Assembly: GCF_017309955.1 (NCBI RefSeq)
Contig: NZ_CP021249.1
Location: forward strand, 124,001 to 188,000
Reading direction: 5' to 3'
Source: Novosphingobium sp. KA1
GTDB lineage: Bacteria > Pseudomonadota > Alphaproteobacteria > Sphingomonadales > Sphingomonadaceae
Length of the DNA stretch: 64,000 bases
In this document: positions 52,878-61,831 of the stretch, one piece after another
Numbering within the stretch: position 1 is the stretch's first letter
Layout: every line of letters starts with the position of its first letter
Notes under the pieces: model-generated
What the model saw: the letters and a program-made list of their open reading frames with translations, nothing else
Databases searched by the model: none
What the model was told of the DNA's origin: nothing
Translations under genes and position numbers: made by a program

Positions 52878-54011
52878 ATGGCGCAGCTGTTGTTCTCGAC
52901 GCCTGCATTCCGGCCCGACGGATCATCGGTGGAGAATGTCCCAATGCTGCTCGACGCCCGGATGCGGCTCGTCGAACCGGCCTGCGCATGGCTGATGCAC
53001 GTTGCTTTGGTGCGCGGCAGGACGAGAAGTCCGCAGACTTGGCGGACCTATGGTGAGGCCCTATACGACTGGTGGCAGACGCTCGAAGCCAATGGCTGGA
53101 TGTGGAACGAGGTCGGACCGGGCGAACTCTCTGCCTATCGTGACCAGATGCTCCGGCCACGCGGCGGCACCGGGAGGCCGCTGGCGCGCAGCACCATCAA
53201 CGGGCGGCTCAGGACCATAGGGCGATTCTACCGCTGGAGCGTGGCGACCGGACTGATGAAGCAGGTCCCATTCGTGAGCCAGGAAATCGAGCTATCTCGA
53301 AGTCGTCCGCAGGGATACCTAGCGCATATCGATGCAACTGGCGGCCGGACCAAGGCGAACGAGCTGACCATGCGGCATGTGCCGATGTTGCCGCGCCCGC
53401 TCGCGCCGGAAGCGATCCGGCGTATCATGGCCGCGATGTCGGTGCGCGACCGGCTGATCGTCGAATGGGCGGTGACCACCGGGATCCGCCGAATGGAAGT
53501 GGCGGGCCTGACCGTTCGTCACCTGAAGCGATCGGGCAGCGAACCGATGATCCCGGTGCAGATCGACGAAACCAAGGGTGGGCGTTCGCGGATGATCTAT
53601 CCCCCAGCCCCGCTGGTCGATCGTACCCGTGCCTATGTCCGGGAAGAGCGAGCCGTCCTGATCCGTCGCACTGCGGTAAATCGAGCTGGCTGCGATCCAG
53701 ATGCCATGTTCCTGACCTGCCGGGGGCAACCAGTAAAGCCGCGCCGGGTTGGAGCGATGTTCGCGGCCGCTGCCGAAGCTGCCGGGGTGAACGCGACGTT
53801 CCACGCGCTACGACACACCTTCGCTGCAGCTATGCTGCGGTTCCTGCAACGCGAAGCCCAGAACAACCCCGAACTCAATCCGCTGCTCACGCTGCAGGTG
53901 CTGCTTGGCCATGCCGATCTGGCGACGACGGCGGTCTACCTGCGCGTTGTCGAGACCGACCTGTCGGTGATCGAGGCCTCGGTCGACGACCTCTACGCGG
54001 CGCTGCTGTAA
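52878..54011 (+). CDS. Tyrosine recombinase 1 (GinA/TnpA-like)
   Basis: A 377-residue tyrosine recombinase with a SAM-like N-terminal core-binding domain (about 20-150) and a full catalytic set: Arg204 in TGIRRMEVAGL, H309-x-x-R312 in HALRHTFA, His345 in LLGHADLATT and nucleophile Tyr354 in AVYLRV. First of three overlapping recombinase genes; the stop TAATG contains the start of the next. It is expected to act at the CTCGTGG core together with its partners. Confidence 0.92.
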   Translation: MAQLLFSTPAFRPDGSSVENVPMLLDARMRLVEPACAWLMHVALVRGRTRSPQTWRTYGEALYDWWQTLEANGWMWNEVGPGELSAYRDQMLRPRGGTGRPLARSTINGRLRTIGRFYRWSVATGLMKQVPFVSQEIELSRSRPQGYLAHIDATGGRTKANELTMRHVPMLPRPLAPEAIRRIMAAMSVRDRLIVEWAVTTGIRRMEVAGLTVRHLKRSGSEPMIPVQIDETKGGRSRMIYPPAPLVDRTRAYVREERAVLIRRTAVNRAGCDPDAMFLTCRGQPVKPRRVGAMFAAAAEAAGVNATFHALRHTFAAAMLRFLQREAQNNPELNPLLTLQVLLGHADLATTAVYLRVVETDLSVIEASVDDLYAALL

Positions 54012-55786
54012 TGCCGCGCCCGCAGAAGGACTACCGGGTAGCGCCATCGCCTGAGCCGCTGATCGGCAATCCGGGCGCGCTCATCGTCAATGTCGTCGAT
54101 GTCGACGGCCAGCTCGAATGCGCGTTCGACTTCGCAGTCTTCGCCGCTCGGCCCGCTATGGCAGCGGAATGGGCGCTCGCGTTCCGGCATCACTACGCCG
54201 TCAGGCAACCCGCCAACAGGGCAAACGCCTATCGCCACCTGAAGCTATGGTTCGCCTTCCTGGGTGAACATCATGCCGTTGTTGTGGCAACGCGCGACAT
54301 CGATACCGGCGTACTCAATGCCTTCATCGTCTGGCTCGGCACCAGGCACTGGAGCAAGGGTACGCGCTACTCCGTGTGGTCGATCATCAAACAGCACCTG
54401 GCCTGGCTCAAGCGCAACCGGCCCGATCTGGTCCATCCCGATCTCGACATCCCGTTCAACCCGTTCCCCCGCAAGAATGCCGAAGCGTGCCAGCGCGACG
54501 TACTGAGCCGCGATGAAATGGAACGGGTGCTCGCCGCCGCGCGCAAGGACATCGAGGCAGCCTGGGCCCAGTTCGAGGAGGGGCGCGCTATGCTCGCCCG
54601 GGTCAACCGGGCGGCCATTGCCGCCGAGCCCGACCTCGCCAAGCTCGATCTCGACGATATCGGCGTGATGCTCGCGGTGATCGACGACCGGTTCGGCGGC
54701 ATACCGCCCAAGGTCAACGACATGCTGCGCAAGGGAGCTGGCCTCTGGCGGCTTCACTTCGCGACGATACACCATGGTGGTGTGGGCGGGATCGCCGGAC
54801 GGCTGTTCGCGCTGCCCGACACGATTGTCGCCTACATGATCGCGATCGGTGCCCAGACCTACGCCAATGCCGAGGCGCTCCGGCTGATGCAGCGCGACTG
54901 CCTGAGCGAGCATCTGCTGCTCGAGGGTCGGGTCATGGTCAGCTGGCACAAGGGGCGCGCGGGGCGCGAACAGCGGCGCAGCTTCATGCGAGACAAGAGC
55001 TTCTCGGTGCCGGTGCTGATCGAGCAGGTGCTGGCGATGACCGAAAGGCTGGTGCCGCATGCGCCGCAGCGGGACCAGGGAGCGCTGTTCCTCACCGGCA
55101 TGATCGCAGCCTCGCGCGCAAACGGAGTGATCCCCTGCTATATGGCTTCCAAGCTGACCCGGCGGTTCGTCGAGCGGCACGGCCTTGTCGGCGACGATGG
55201 CAAGCCGCTGAAGCTCACTTTGGCGGCGCTGCGCGCGTCGGGCCTGACACTCGCACATGAGCGGCTCGGGCACGATATCCTGAAAACCCAGGCACTCGCC
55301 AATCATGCCAATCCCGATACGACCCAGCGCTACGTGGACCGGCCCCGGGTCCGGAAGGCGCAGGCGTTGGCGATCGGACGGTTACAGGCTCGGTTCGTCG
55401 AAGTCGTCCGCGGCAATGCCGACAGTCCGCAAAAGTCCGAGCCCGTCCCCGACCTGCGCAATGCAACCGCAGCCGGCTTCATGTGCCGGGATCCCCTTGC
55501 GGGCATTGCCCAAGGCCAGCGTAAAGGCGAGCTCTGCACGGCTTGGCTTGGTTGCTTCACCTGTCCCAATGCCGTGATACCTCTTGATGAGGAAGTGCTG
55601 GTTCGCCTGCTGGCGACGCAGGCCGCGCTTGCAGATGGGCGTTCTGCCATGGTGCCCGAACGCTGGCGGCTGCTCTATGCACCCAAGCTCGAAATCCTTG
55701 AGCGCGAGATTCTACCCCGGTTCCCCTATGCGATGCTTGAAGCTGCCGCACGGAAACCTCTGCCACCACTGCCGCCGGTCGAATGA
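54011..55786 (+). CDS. Tyrosine recombinase 2 (GinB/TnpB-like), degenerate active site
   Basis: The 591-residue second recombinase. The C-terminal catalytic region has GHDILKTQALANHANPDTTQRYVDR with His and Tyr. The first Arg (normally TGxRxxE) is replaced by QTYANAEALRL, and the HxxR box reads LAALRAS without His. A Cys pair region (LCTAWLGCFTCPNA) follows, perhaps a zinc site. It starts at ATG 54011 inside the stop of recombinase 1 and overlaps recombinase 3 by four bases. The active-site changes suggest a structural subunit or one catalysing in trans. Confidence 0.85.
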   Translation: MPRPQKDYRVAPSPEPLIGNPGALIVNVVDVDGQLECAFDFAVFAARPAMAAEWALAFRHHYAVRQPANRANAYRHLKLWFAFLGEHHAVVVATRDIDTGVLNAFIVWLGTRHWSKGTRYSVWSIIKQHLAWLKRNRPDLVHPDLDIPFNPFPRKNAEACQRDVLSRDEMERVLAAARKDIEAAWAQFEEGRAMLARVNRAAIAAEPDLAKLDLDDIGVMLAVIDDRFGGIPPKVNDMLRKGAGLWRLHFATIHHGGVGGIAGRLFALPDTIVAYMIAIGAQTYANAEALRLMQRDCLSEHLLLEGRVMVSWHKGRAGREQRRSFMRDKSFSVPVLIEQVLAMTERLVPHAPQRDQGALFLTGMIAASRANGVIPCYMASKLTRRFVERHGLVGDDGKPLKLTLAALRASGLTLAHERLGHDILKTQALANHANPDTTQRYVDRPRVRKAQALAIGRLQARFVEVVRGNADSPQKSEPVPDLRNATAAGFMCRDPLAGIAQGQRKGELCTAWLGCFTCPNAVIPLDEEVLVRLLATQAALADGRSAMVPERWRLLYAPKLEILEREILPRFPYAMLEAAARKPLPPLPPVE

Positions 55787-57609
55787 CCCCGCGCCCCCGC
55801 CCGATCGCACAGTCGTCCACATGGGAAGAAGCACCACTCTCACCTTGGGGCCGGTTCGGAGACGATGAATGGCTGCTCGATATCCGCACCGCAGGTCGCC
55901 GGGCGGATCAGAACCGGTTCAACTGGGCTGTGCCGCCACCGGAAAGCTCAAAGATCAGCGCAGGTGATCATGGTCGCCTGATCCGCGCGACGAAGCACTT
56001 CCTCTGGTCTATGCACTACGATCCTCCATCTGGACGCAAGCGGTCGTCACCGGCGTCGATCCATCAGAAAGCGATGGTGCTGCGTTCGATCGTGGAATGG
56101 ATGGCGAAAGAAGGCCTCGCGCGCTTCGCCGAGATCGACCCTGACGCGATCGAACGGCTCTCCATATGGCTTCGCTGTCGTCCGTCGCGTGCGGGCAAGG
56201 GTAATATCGCGACGGCCACGATCACCAACTATCTGCTCGCGATCAAGGATCTCTACCGGCAACGGGGAAAGCTCGACGATGCGCCGCAGGTCAATCCCTT
56301 ACCGCTGGAAACGACCTATGAGGCTGCCGGCCACACCCGCGCAACAAAGGGCGCGATACCGTTCATCCCCGAGCCGCAAGCGATCGCTATCCTGGCCGAG
56401 GCCCTACGGTGGATCGAGGATCATGGCGATACGATCGTGATGGCCGAAACGATTCGCCGCGATGCGCGAGCGCAAGGGTTGCTACGCGGAAAACGCCAGG
56501 CATCGGATTACGTCCGGGCTGCGCTGAGGCTCGCTTCGCTGGTCGGCCCGTCGGGCGAAGCGCTTGGCGGCGCCTATGCGGTTCGCCACGCCGCCACCCA
56601 CCTCGTCGAAGCCTGCTACATCGTGATCGCGGGCTTCGTCGGCATGCGGGTCAGTGAAATCCTGTCGATGAAAGCCGGGGCAATCGAATATCGCCCGATC
56701 GGCGAGAGCGGGGTCAATCAGGCCTATGTGGTGGCAAGGCTGTTCAAGACGGTCGACGATCCCGATGGCCGCGTTGAGCGCTGGGTGGCACCGGCGCCAG
56801 TCGTGCGCGCAGTCGATCTGCTCGAACGGCTGAGCGCGCCGCTTCGCGAGACCTCGGGCCGCGAGGAGCTGTTCCTGGTGAAGAACACGCAGTTCGGCGA
56901 GATCGTGCCGGTAACGCATATGCACATGTCCTTACGCATCAACAACTTCGCACGCCACGTTCATGTGCCCGATCATGACGGCAAACCATGGCCGTTCAGC
57001 ACCCACCAGTTCCGCAAGACCTTTGCGCGGTTCGTGGCGCGTCGCGACCGCACACAGCTGCTGGGCCTTGCCGAGCACTTCAAGCACGCCTCCGTCGCCA
57101 TGACTGCGCGGGGATACGTCGGCAGCGACTTCGACCTCCATAGCCTCATTGACCACGAAGCCCGCGCCGAAACCGCAGCCGCCCTCGACCGGTTGCTCGC
57201 TGCCAAACGGCTTGGCGGCAAGATGGGCGAACGAATCGTTGCCGGCAACGCCCGCTTCCGGGGCCGCGCGGGCGAACAGGTACGCCGAGACTATGTAGCG
57301 TTCATCTTGGAAGAAACGGACCTTCGCATCCATGCCTGCGATTATGGCTGGTGCGTGTTCCAGCAGGAGACATCCCGATGTGGTGGCGAGCTGCAACCGG
57401 ACGAGGCTGGACGCGCGCCGGCGGTCTGCCTGACATGTGCGAATATGGTGATCGAGGCGAAGCACGCAGGATACTGGCGAGATCGCCGGAGAGGTAATGC
57501 TGCGCTGCTGCCCGACGCCAATCCCATGACGGCTGCGGTGCTGAACGAAACGATCGGACAATGCGAGCGGGTGCTCGCGCAAATCGGAGATGACGATGGG
57601 CAAGATTGA
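55783..57609 (+). CDS. Tyrosine recombinase 3 (GinC/TnpB-like)
   Basis: A 608-residue tyrosine recombinase with a complete catalytic set: Arg in VGMRVSEILSM, H-x-x-R in THQFRKTFARF, His in LAEHFKHASVAMT and Tyr in ARGYVGSDF. After the catalytic domain comes a Cys-rich tail (CDYGWCVFQQETSRCGGELQ then VCLTCANM) resembling a zinc finger, as in TnpB-like recombinases. It overlaps both neighbouring genes. Confidence 0.9.
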   Translation: MTPRPRPIAQSSTWEEAPLSPWGRFGDDEWLLDIRTAGRRADQNRFNWAVPPPESSKISAGDHGRLIRATKHFLWSMHYDPPSGRKRSSPASIHQKAMVLRSIVEWMAKEGLARFAEIDPDAIERLSIWLRCRPSRAGKGNIATATITNYLLAIKDLYRQRGKLDDAPQVNPLPLETTYEAAGHTRATKGAIPFIPEPQAIAILAEALRWIEDHGDTIVMAETIRRDARAQGLLRGKRQASDYVRAALRLASLVGPSGEALGGAYAVRHAATHLVEACYIVIAGFVGMRVSEILSMKAGAIEYRPIGESGVNQAYVVARLFKTVDDPDGRVERWVAPAPVVRAVDLLERLSAPLRETSGREELFLVKNTQFGEIVPVTHMHMSLRINNFARHVHVPDHDGKPWPFSTHQFRKTFARFVARRDRTQLLGLAEHFKHASVAMTARGYVGSDFDLHSLIDHEARAETAAALDRLLAAKRLGGKMGERIVAGNARFRGRAGEQVRRDYVAFILEETDLRIHACDYGWCVFQQETSRCGGELQPDEAGRAPAVCLTCANMVIEAKHAGYWRDRRRGNAALLPDANPMTAAVLNETIGQCERVLAQIGDDDGQD

Positions 57610-58036
57610 TGCGGATCCACGCAGGCACTCCGCAGCAAGGAGTTATCGGGCGGCGCTGGCACGACTGGCGCGCGGCGAAGGACGGCATCCCGACCACGCC
57701 GGACGAGTTGTACGGATCACGCCGGCGTCGGTTGCGCGCGAGGCCGGGCGCAGCCGCAACCCACTCTACGCGACCCACCGCGACATCCTCGATGAAATCG
57801 AAGCTGCGGCGCATGCTGACGTGCCAGTCCGCGATCTCGCTGCCAGGCTTGTCGAACTCGAAGGCGAACTGGTCCGGCTGAGGGCCGAGTCCCGACTTCA
57901 CGGCGAGGAGCGCCGCGAGCTTGCCAGTGAGAACCTGACCTTGCTTTACCGGGCGCGCAGTGCGGAGCAAAGACTGGAGACACACCTGCGGCGGACTGGA
58001 GGCGTCCCCGCGCAGGCAGCGGCGCAAACCGGATAG
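57590..58036 (+). CDS. Fourth element gene (GinD/TnpC-like, DUF6262)
   Basis: A 148-residue helical protein with an HTH-like N-terminal part (RITPASVAREAGRSRNPLYATHRDILDEIE) and a coiled-coil C terminus (LAARLVELEGELVRLRAESRLHGEERRELASENL). This is the TnpC/DUF6262 design found after the recombinases of Tn554-like and GInt elements. It begins inside recombinase 3 (ATG 57590; ATG 57596 also possible) and ends five bases from the convergent arsH. Confidence 0.8.
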   Translation: MTMGKIDADPRRHSAARSYRAALARLARGEGRHPDHAGRVVRITPASVAREAGRSRNPLYATHRDILDEIEAAAHADVPVRDLAARLVELEGELVRLRAESRLHGEERRELASENLTLLYRARSAEQRLETHLRRTGGVPAQAAAQTG

Positions 58037-58041
58037 GTCGC

Positions 58042-58794
58042 TTAGCCTGCGAGGGCTGCTGTCTCCACCGGTGTATCGACCGGGCAGTCGCGATCGACCC
58101 GCTCCGAGTAGCGATCTACCAGCTGTTCAGCATGGGGGCGCAGGAGGACCGTGAAGCGCACGAGCTCCTCCACGACATCGACAATCCGGTCATAGTAGCT
58201 CGACGGCTTCATCCGGCCTGCCTCGTCGAACTCCTCGTAGGCCTTGGCGACGCTCGACTGGTTGGGGATGGTGAACATCCGCATCCAGCGGCCGAGCACG
58301 CGCAGAGTATTGACGGAGTTGAACGATTGCGAACCGGCGCTGACCTGCATAACTGCAAGCGTTCGGCCCTGTGTCGGGCGCAAGCCCTTGTAGGCAAGCG
58401 GCAGGTGGTCGATCTGCGTCTTCATGATACCGGTAATCTGGCCGTGGCGTTCCGGGCTGCACCAGACCTGGCCTTCCGACCAGAGCGAGTGTTCGCGAAG
58501 CTCTTGCACCGCGGGATGGTCGTCACCTGAGACCTGGTCGGGGAGCGGAAGGTCCGACGGATCGAAGATGCGGGTCTCGCACCCGAAAAACTGGAGCAAC
58601 CGCGCCGCTTCCTCGACTACCAGACGAGAATAGGACCGCTCGCGCAAGGAGCCATAGAGCAGCAGGATACGCGGCGGCGGATCGAGCTCACCAAGGCCCA
58701 GTGCCGGCCGGAGGTGCGCATAGGTGGGCTTGAGGGCCGGCAACCGGTCAGGCTCGGCGAGTGTCCGCAGCCGCGCGTATGGCGCGCCGGTCAT
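58042..58794 (-). CDS. arsH: ArsH, NADPH-dependent FMN reductase for organoarsenicals
   Basis: ArsH oxidises trivalent organoarsenicals using NADPH and FMN. The 250-residue flavodoxin-like protein shows [25 protein letters not shown], the FMN loop [21 protein letters not shown] and the signature [45 protein letters not shown]. It overlaps arsC by four bases at the end of the arsenic operon. Length matches the family (about 230-250). Confidence 0.96.
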   Translation of the reverse strand: MTGAPYARLRTLAEPDRLPALKPTYAHLRPALGLGELDPPPRILLLYGSLRERSYSRLVVEEAARLLQFFGCETRIFDPSDLPLPDQVSGDDHPAVQELREHSLWSEGQVWCSPERHGQITGIMKTQIDHLPLAYKGLRPTQGRTLAVMQVSAGSQSFNSVNTLRVLGRWMRMFTIPNQSSVAKAYEEFDEAGRMKPSSYYDRIVDVVEELVRFTVLLRPHAEQLVDRYSERVDRDCPVDTPVETAALAG

Positions 58795-59219
58795 GCGACG
58801 CGGTTCCCTTCGCCATCGACAACCGGTTCGCCGTCTTCCTTGGCAAATGCGGCCTGCTGGCGCTGCGGCAGGAGATCGAGCACCTCTTCGGACGGGCGGC
58901 AAAGCTTCACGCCGAGAGGCGAAACCACGAGCGGGCGGTTGATCAGGATTGGATGAGCCATCATCGCGTCGATCAGGGTGGCATCGCTCAGCGTCTCGTC
59001 GGCGAGGCCAAGATCGCCATAGGGCGTTCCCTTCTCGCGCAGAAGTGCACGCGGCGTCATGCCCGCACGGTGGATCAGGCTCTCGAGCAGTGCGCGTGAT
59101 GGCGGGGTCTTCAGATACTCGATGACATGCGGTTCGAGACCGGCATTGCGGATCATGGCCAAGGCGTTGCGGGAGGTTCCGCACTCGGGGTTGTGGTAGA
59201 TGACAATATCAGACGTCAC
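58791..59219 (-). CDS. arsC: ArsC, glutaredoxin-dependent arsenate reductase
   Basis: Reduces arsenate to arsenite with glutathione/glutaredoxin. The 142-residue product has the active-site loop [17 protein letters not shown] (catalytic Cys) and the ArsC motifs [44 protein letters not shown] with the substrate-binding Arg residues. GTG 59219 is preferred since GAGGA lies eight bases upstream; ATG 59228 would add three residues. It overlaps the aquaporin gene. Confidence 0.95.
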   Translation of the reverse strand: MTSDIVIYHNPECGTSRNALAMIRNAGLEPHVIEYLKTPPSRALLESLIHRAGMTPRALLREKGTPYGDLGLADETLSDATLIDAMMAHPILINRPLVVSPLGVKLCRPSEEVLDLLPQRQQAAFAKEDGEPVVDGEGNRVA

Positions 59220-59889
59220 GCAGGGCATCCTCACGCAGATCGGCTTCGGGGAAGAGCAAGTGGGCCACGCCGAGCGCGACGAGCGCGCCGACCAGCTGGC
59301 AGGCGATAAAAGCAGGTGTGTCCGAAAGGGCGATCCCGGCAAAGGTATTGGTCAACGCCCGGGCGAGCGTTATCGCGGGGTTGGCGAAGCTCGTCGATGA
59401 CGTGAACCAGTAGGCCGCAGTTATGTAGAGTGCGACCGATGCGGGCACCGCCTGCGGGCGGTGACGCAGGGTACCGAGAATGGTCAGGGCCAGTCCGAAG
59501 GTTGCAACCAGCTCGCCGACCCATTGCCCCACTCCGGTGCGGGCCTTCGTTGAGATCTGGATCAGATCGATCCCGAACATGATGTGCGCCGCCCAGACTC
59601 CGAGGATCCCGCCCGCGAGCTGCGCCGCGACATGCCCTAGCGACTGACGCGTATCGAGCACGCGTAGCAGTCGGAAAACCAGCGTCACCGCCGGGTTGAA
59701 GTGCGCGCCAGAAATCGGGCCGAGCATGGTGATAAGCACATAGAGCATGGCGCCGGTCGCGGCTGTGTTGCCAACGAGGGCAAGCGCGACGTTACCGCCA
59801 GCGAGGTTCTCAGCCATGATCCCAGAGCCGACGACGGTCGCGAAGAGCATGAAACTGCCAACGGCCTCGGCCGCGATCGCGCGCTTCAA
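59209..59889 (-). CDS. Aquaglyceroporin-like arsenite channel (AqpS type)
   Basis: A MIP-family channel placed in an ars operon, which would let arsenite leave the cell after reduction, replacing the ArsB/Acr3 pump (as described for AqpS in rhizobia, from memory). The 226-residue product has six hydrophobic segments and two NPA boxes, GAHFNPAVTLVF and SFANPAITLARALT. The start is TTG 59889 overlapping the upstream arsC stop (TTGA), with GGAGG upstream. There is no arsB or acr3 in the operon. Confidence 0.92.
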   Translation of the reverse strand: MKRAIAAEAVGSFMLFATVVGSGIMAENLAGGNVALALVGNTAATGAMLYVLITMLGPISGAHFNPAVTLVFRLLRVLDTRQSLGHVAAQLAGGILGVWAAHIMFGIDLIQISTKARTGVGQWVGELVATFGLALTILGTLRHRPQAVPASVALYITAAYWFTSSTSFANPAITLARALTNTFAGIALSDTPAFIACQLVGALVALGVAHLLFPEADLREDALRDV

Positions 59890-60377
59890 GCCGCGCCCTC
59901 CATGCGACCAAACTCGGCAAGGTGATCGGCGAGCTCGCGGGGATCGAGCTTCTCGAACGGAAGCGCCAGAAACGCCGCGACCCTTGCGGTCAGTGCCAGC
60001 CATGTTGCCTCGAACGCGGCGTCGACCTCGGCTTCGCTGCCTTCGGCGTCGGCAGGGTCGGGAAGCCCCCAGTGCGCTCTGATCGGCGTTCCTGGAAAAA
60101 CCGGGCAGGCCTCGCCTGCGGCATTGCCGCAGACGGTGATCGCAATATCGATCGGCGGCGCGTCGGGACCGGTGAACTCGTGCCAGCTCTTTGAGCGGAA
60201 GGAGTTCGTATCGATCCCGCGCCGTCCGAGCAGGCGCAGCGCGCCAGGATGCGGCACGCCCTTGGGCCTACTGCCAGCGCTGTACGCCTTGACCCGACCT
60301 GCGCCCAACTGATTGAAGATTGCCTCGCCCAGAATCGAGCGGGCTGAGTTGCCCGTGCAAAGTGCCAGAATGTTCAT
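59886..60377 (-). CDS. arsC: Low-molecular-weight phosphatase-type arsenate reductase
   Basis: Second arsenate reductase, of the LMW-PTPase class. The 163-residue product has ALCTGNSARSILGEAIF (P-loop CxGNSxRS), YSAGSRPKGVPHPGAL, then ITVCGNAAGEACPVFPG and HWGLPDPADAEG (catalytic Asp region). It sits between arsR and the aquaporin gene. Two mechanistically distinct arsenate reductases in one operon is seen in other alphaproteobacterial ars loci. Confidence 0.93.
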   Translation of the reverse strand: MNILALCTGNSARSILGEAIFNQLGAGRVKAYSAGSRPKGVPHPGALRLLGRRGIDTNSFRSKSWHEFTGPDAPPIDIAITVCGNAAGEACPVFPGTPIRAHWGLPDPADAEGSEAEVDAAFEATWLALTARVAAFLALPFEKLDPRELADHLAEFGRMEGAA

Positions 60378-60402
60378 GATCCCCCCGATGGCTTGCGTCG
60401 GC

Positions 60403-60747
60403 TCAAGCCGCGCCGCGCGCTGCCTGTTGATCAACTCCGCACGACAGGTCAGGCATGCAGGGCACGCCGCCGCAGCAATTATCGGTCAGGTAGCCCATCA
60501 AACCGTTCATCGCGGCAAAGTCCGCACAGTAGATTATCGAGCGACTCTGGCGGCGTTGAGTGACGAGGCCCGCGTTGGCCAGTGCCGCCAGGTGAAAGCT
60601 CATCGACGACGATACCACCCCGAGCCGCTCGGCGATCTCCCCAGCGGGGAGTCCCTGTTCGCCCGCCTGAACCAGCAGCCGGAAAGCGCCCAGGCGGTGC
60701 TCCTGCGCAAGCGCGCCGAGCGCTCGTATAACGGCCGATGACTCCAC
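60403..60747 (-). CDS. arsR: ArsR-family arsenic-responsive repressor
   Basis: A 114-residue winged-helix ArsR/SmtB repressor: LGALAQEHRLGAFRLLVQAGEQGLPAGEIAERLGVVSSSMSFHLAALANAGLVTQRRQSRSIIYCAD. Candidate arsenite ligands are at Cys74, Cys91, Cys92, Cys97 and Cys103; the C-terminal NCCGGVPC cluster is distinctive. It starts at GTG 60747 and is first in the operon, with a long palindrome immediately upstream as operator. Confidence 0.94.
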   Translation of the reverse strand: MESSAVIRALGALAQEHRLGAFRLLVQAGEQGLPAGEIAERLGVVSSSMSFHLAALANAGLVTQRRQSRSIIYCADFAAMNGLMGYLTDNCCGGVPCMPDLSCGVDQQAARGAA

Positions 60748-60749
60748 GC

Positions 60750-60793
60750 CGGCATCTCCATTGTTCGATACCTATCGAAATATGGAGATGCCG
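60750..60793 (-). promoter_or_regulatory. 44-bp nested palindromic arsR operator
   Basis: Inner perfect palindrome TTCGATA-CC-TATCGAA (60764-60779). Outer arms CGGCATCTCCAT / ATGGAGATGCCG share the same centre, with only two mismatched positions per arm between them. The outer arm next to arsR includes the GGAG used as its ribosome site. Confidence 0.8.
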
Positions 60794-60815
60794 TTGCGCA
60801 GTCAAGCCTGTTCGA

Positions 60816-61718
60816 TCATGCTGCTTGGCAGAGCGCGCTATCTGGCTGCTGGGCATGCATCCAGTCCGCTGCAGCTTGCGCCTTGCTCGCGAGCGTGAAA
60901 ATCGCGCGGGCATCGGCCTTCAACACCTTCAGCCACGAGGCAATATAGGCGGCGTGATCCGGTCGGGGATGGTGCGCGATACCAAGGTCAGCCATGATGA
61001 GTGCGGCGCCAAGGTCCGCGATGGCCTCCTCCGCCGCATAACGGTCCGAACCGAAACGGCCCGAAAGATCGCGGTCGCAACGATGCGAAGCTCCCGTGGC
61101 GTGCAGACCTTCATGGTAGAGCGTACCGTAATATCCGGCCGGGTCCTTGAAATGGGCGAACTCGGGCATCTGCACCCGATCTTCCGAAGGCACGTAGTAA
61201 GCCTCGTTGCCACCGTGCCGGGTCTCAATGCCAAGGTTGCACCAGAAGGCATCGGCGTTGTGCACACGCGCATCGTCCGAGAGGAGGTCGATCATGGGTG
61301 CGACGTAACCGTCGACCTGAGCCTCATTGAATACGCTGTAGCCGCGTGCAAACATGCGGGTGCGGCCGCGGCCTTCCTCTGCTTCGTCGTCGCCATCCGC
61401 ATCCTCGCCACGCTGGTTGATCTTCCAGAAGACAATGGTCGTGGACTGTTCACCTTTGCGAACCTGGGCACCAAGCGCCTGCCACTGGCGATAGCTCGCC
61501 CACCGCCCGGAGGCGTAGCCTGCCGCCTGCGCCGCGATCCATAGGCTCAGGATGTTGGATCCTCGATAGGCCTTGCCGGTGCCAGCGTTGACGGGCCGTG
61601 AGGTGGCCGATCCATCGTGATGCCAGGGCATGGTCCACGAGCCCGCTCCTGCCTCGATCGCTGCCACGATCTCATTGGTGACGCGGGTGTAGATATCGGT
61701 GCGTTCGGTGCTGCGCAT
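60816..61718 (-). CDS. ardC: ArdC-type anti-restriction protein (complete, island-borne)
   Basis: ArdC proteins bind single-stranded DNA and protect incoming DNA from restriction; the C-terminal domain is a zincin fold. The 300-residue product has the N-terminal part (IYTRVTNEIVAAIEAGAGSWTMPWH, AYRGSNILSLWIAAQAAGY, QVRKGEQSTTIVFWK) and the C-terminal HEGLHATGASHRCDRDLSGRFGSDRYAAEEAIADLGAAL. The zinc motif is HEGLH here instead of HELGH. It is the rightmost gene of the island and would replace the disrupted resident copy. GGAG precedes ATG 61718. Confidence 0.92.
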   Translation of the reverse strand: MRSTERTDIYTRVTNEIVAAIEAGAGSWTMPWHHDGSATSRPVNAGTGKAYRGSNILSLWIAAQAAGYASGRWASYRQWQALGAQVRKGEQSTTIVFWKINQRGEDADGDDEAEEGRGRTRMFARGYSVFNEAQVDGYVAPMIDLLSDDARVHNADAFWCNLGIETRHGGNEAYYVPSEDRVQMPEFAHFKDPAGYYGTLYHEGLHATGASHRCDRDLSGRFGSDRYAAEEAIADLGAALIMADLGIAHHPRPDHAAYIASWLKVLKADARAIFTLASKAQAAADWMHAQQPDSALCQAA

Positions 61719-61831
61719 GATCAGGACTCCTGTCCTGAAATCGCAAGGCAAACCCTGCGATGGTGCGGCAAAAGCAGCGCCGCGAAGCCCTCAACCGCCT
61801 TGGCAACGAGGACACTTGCAATGTTACATAC

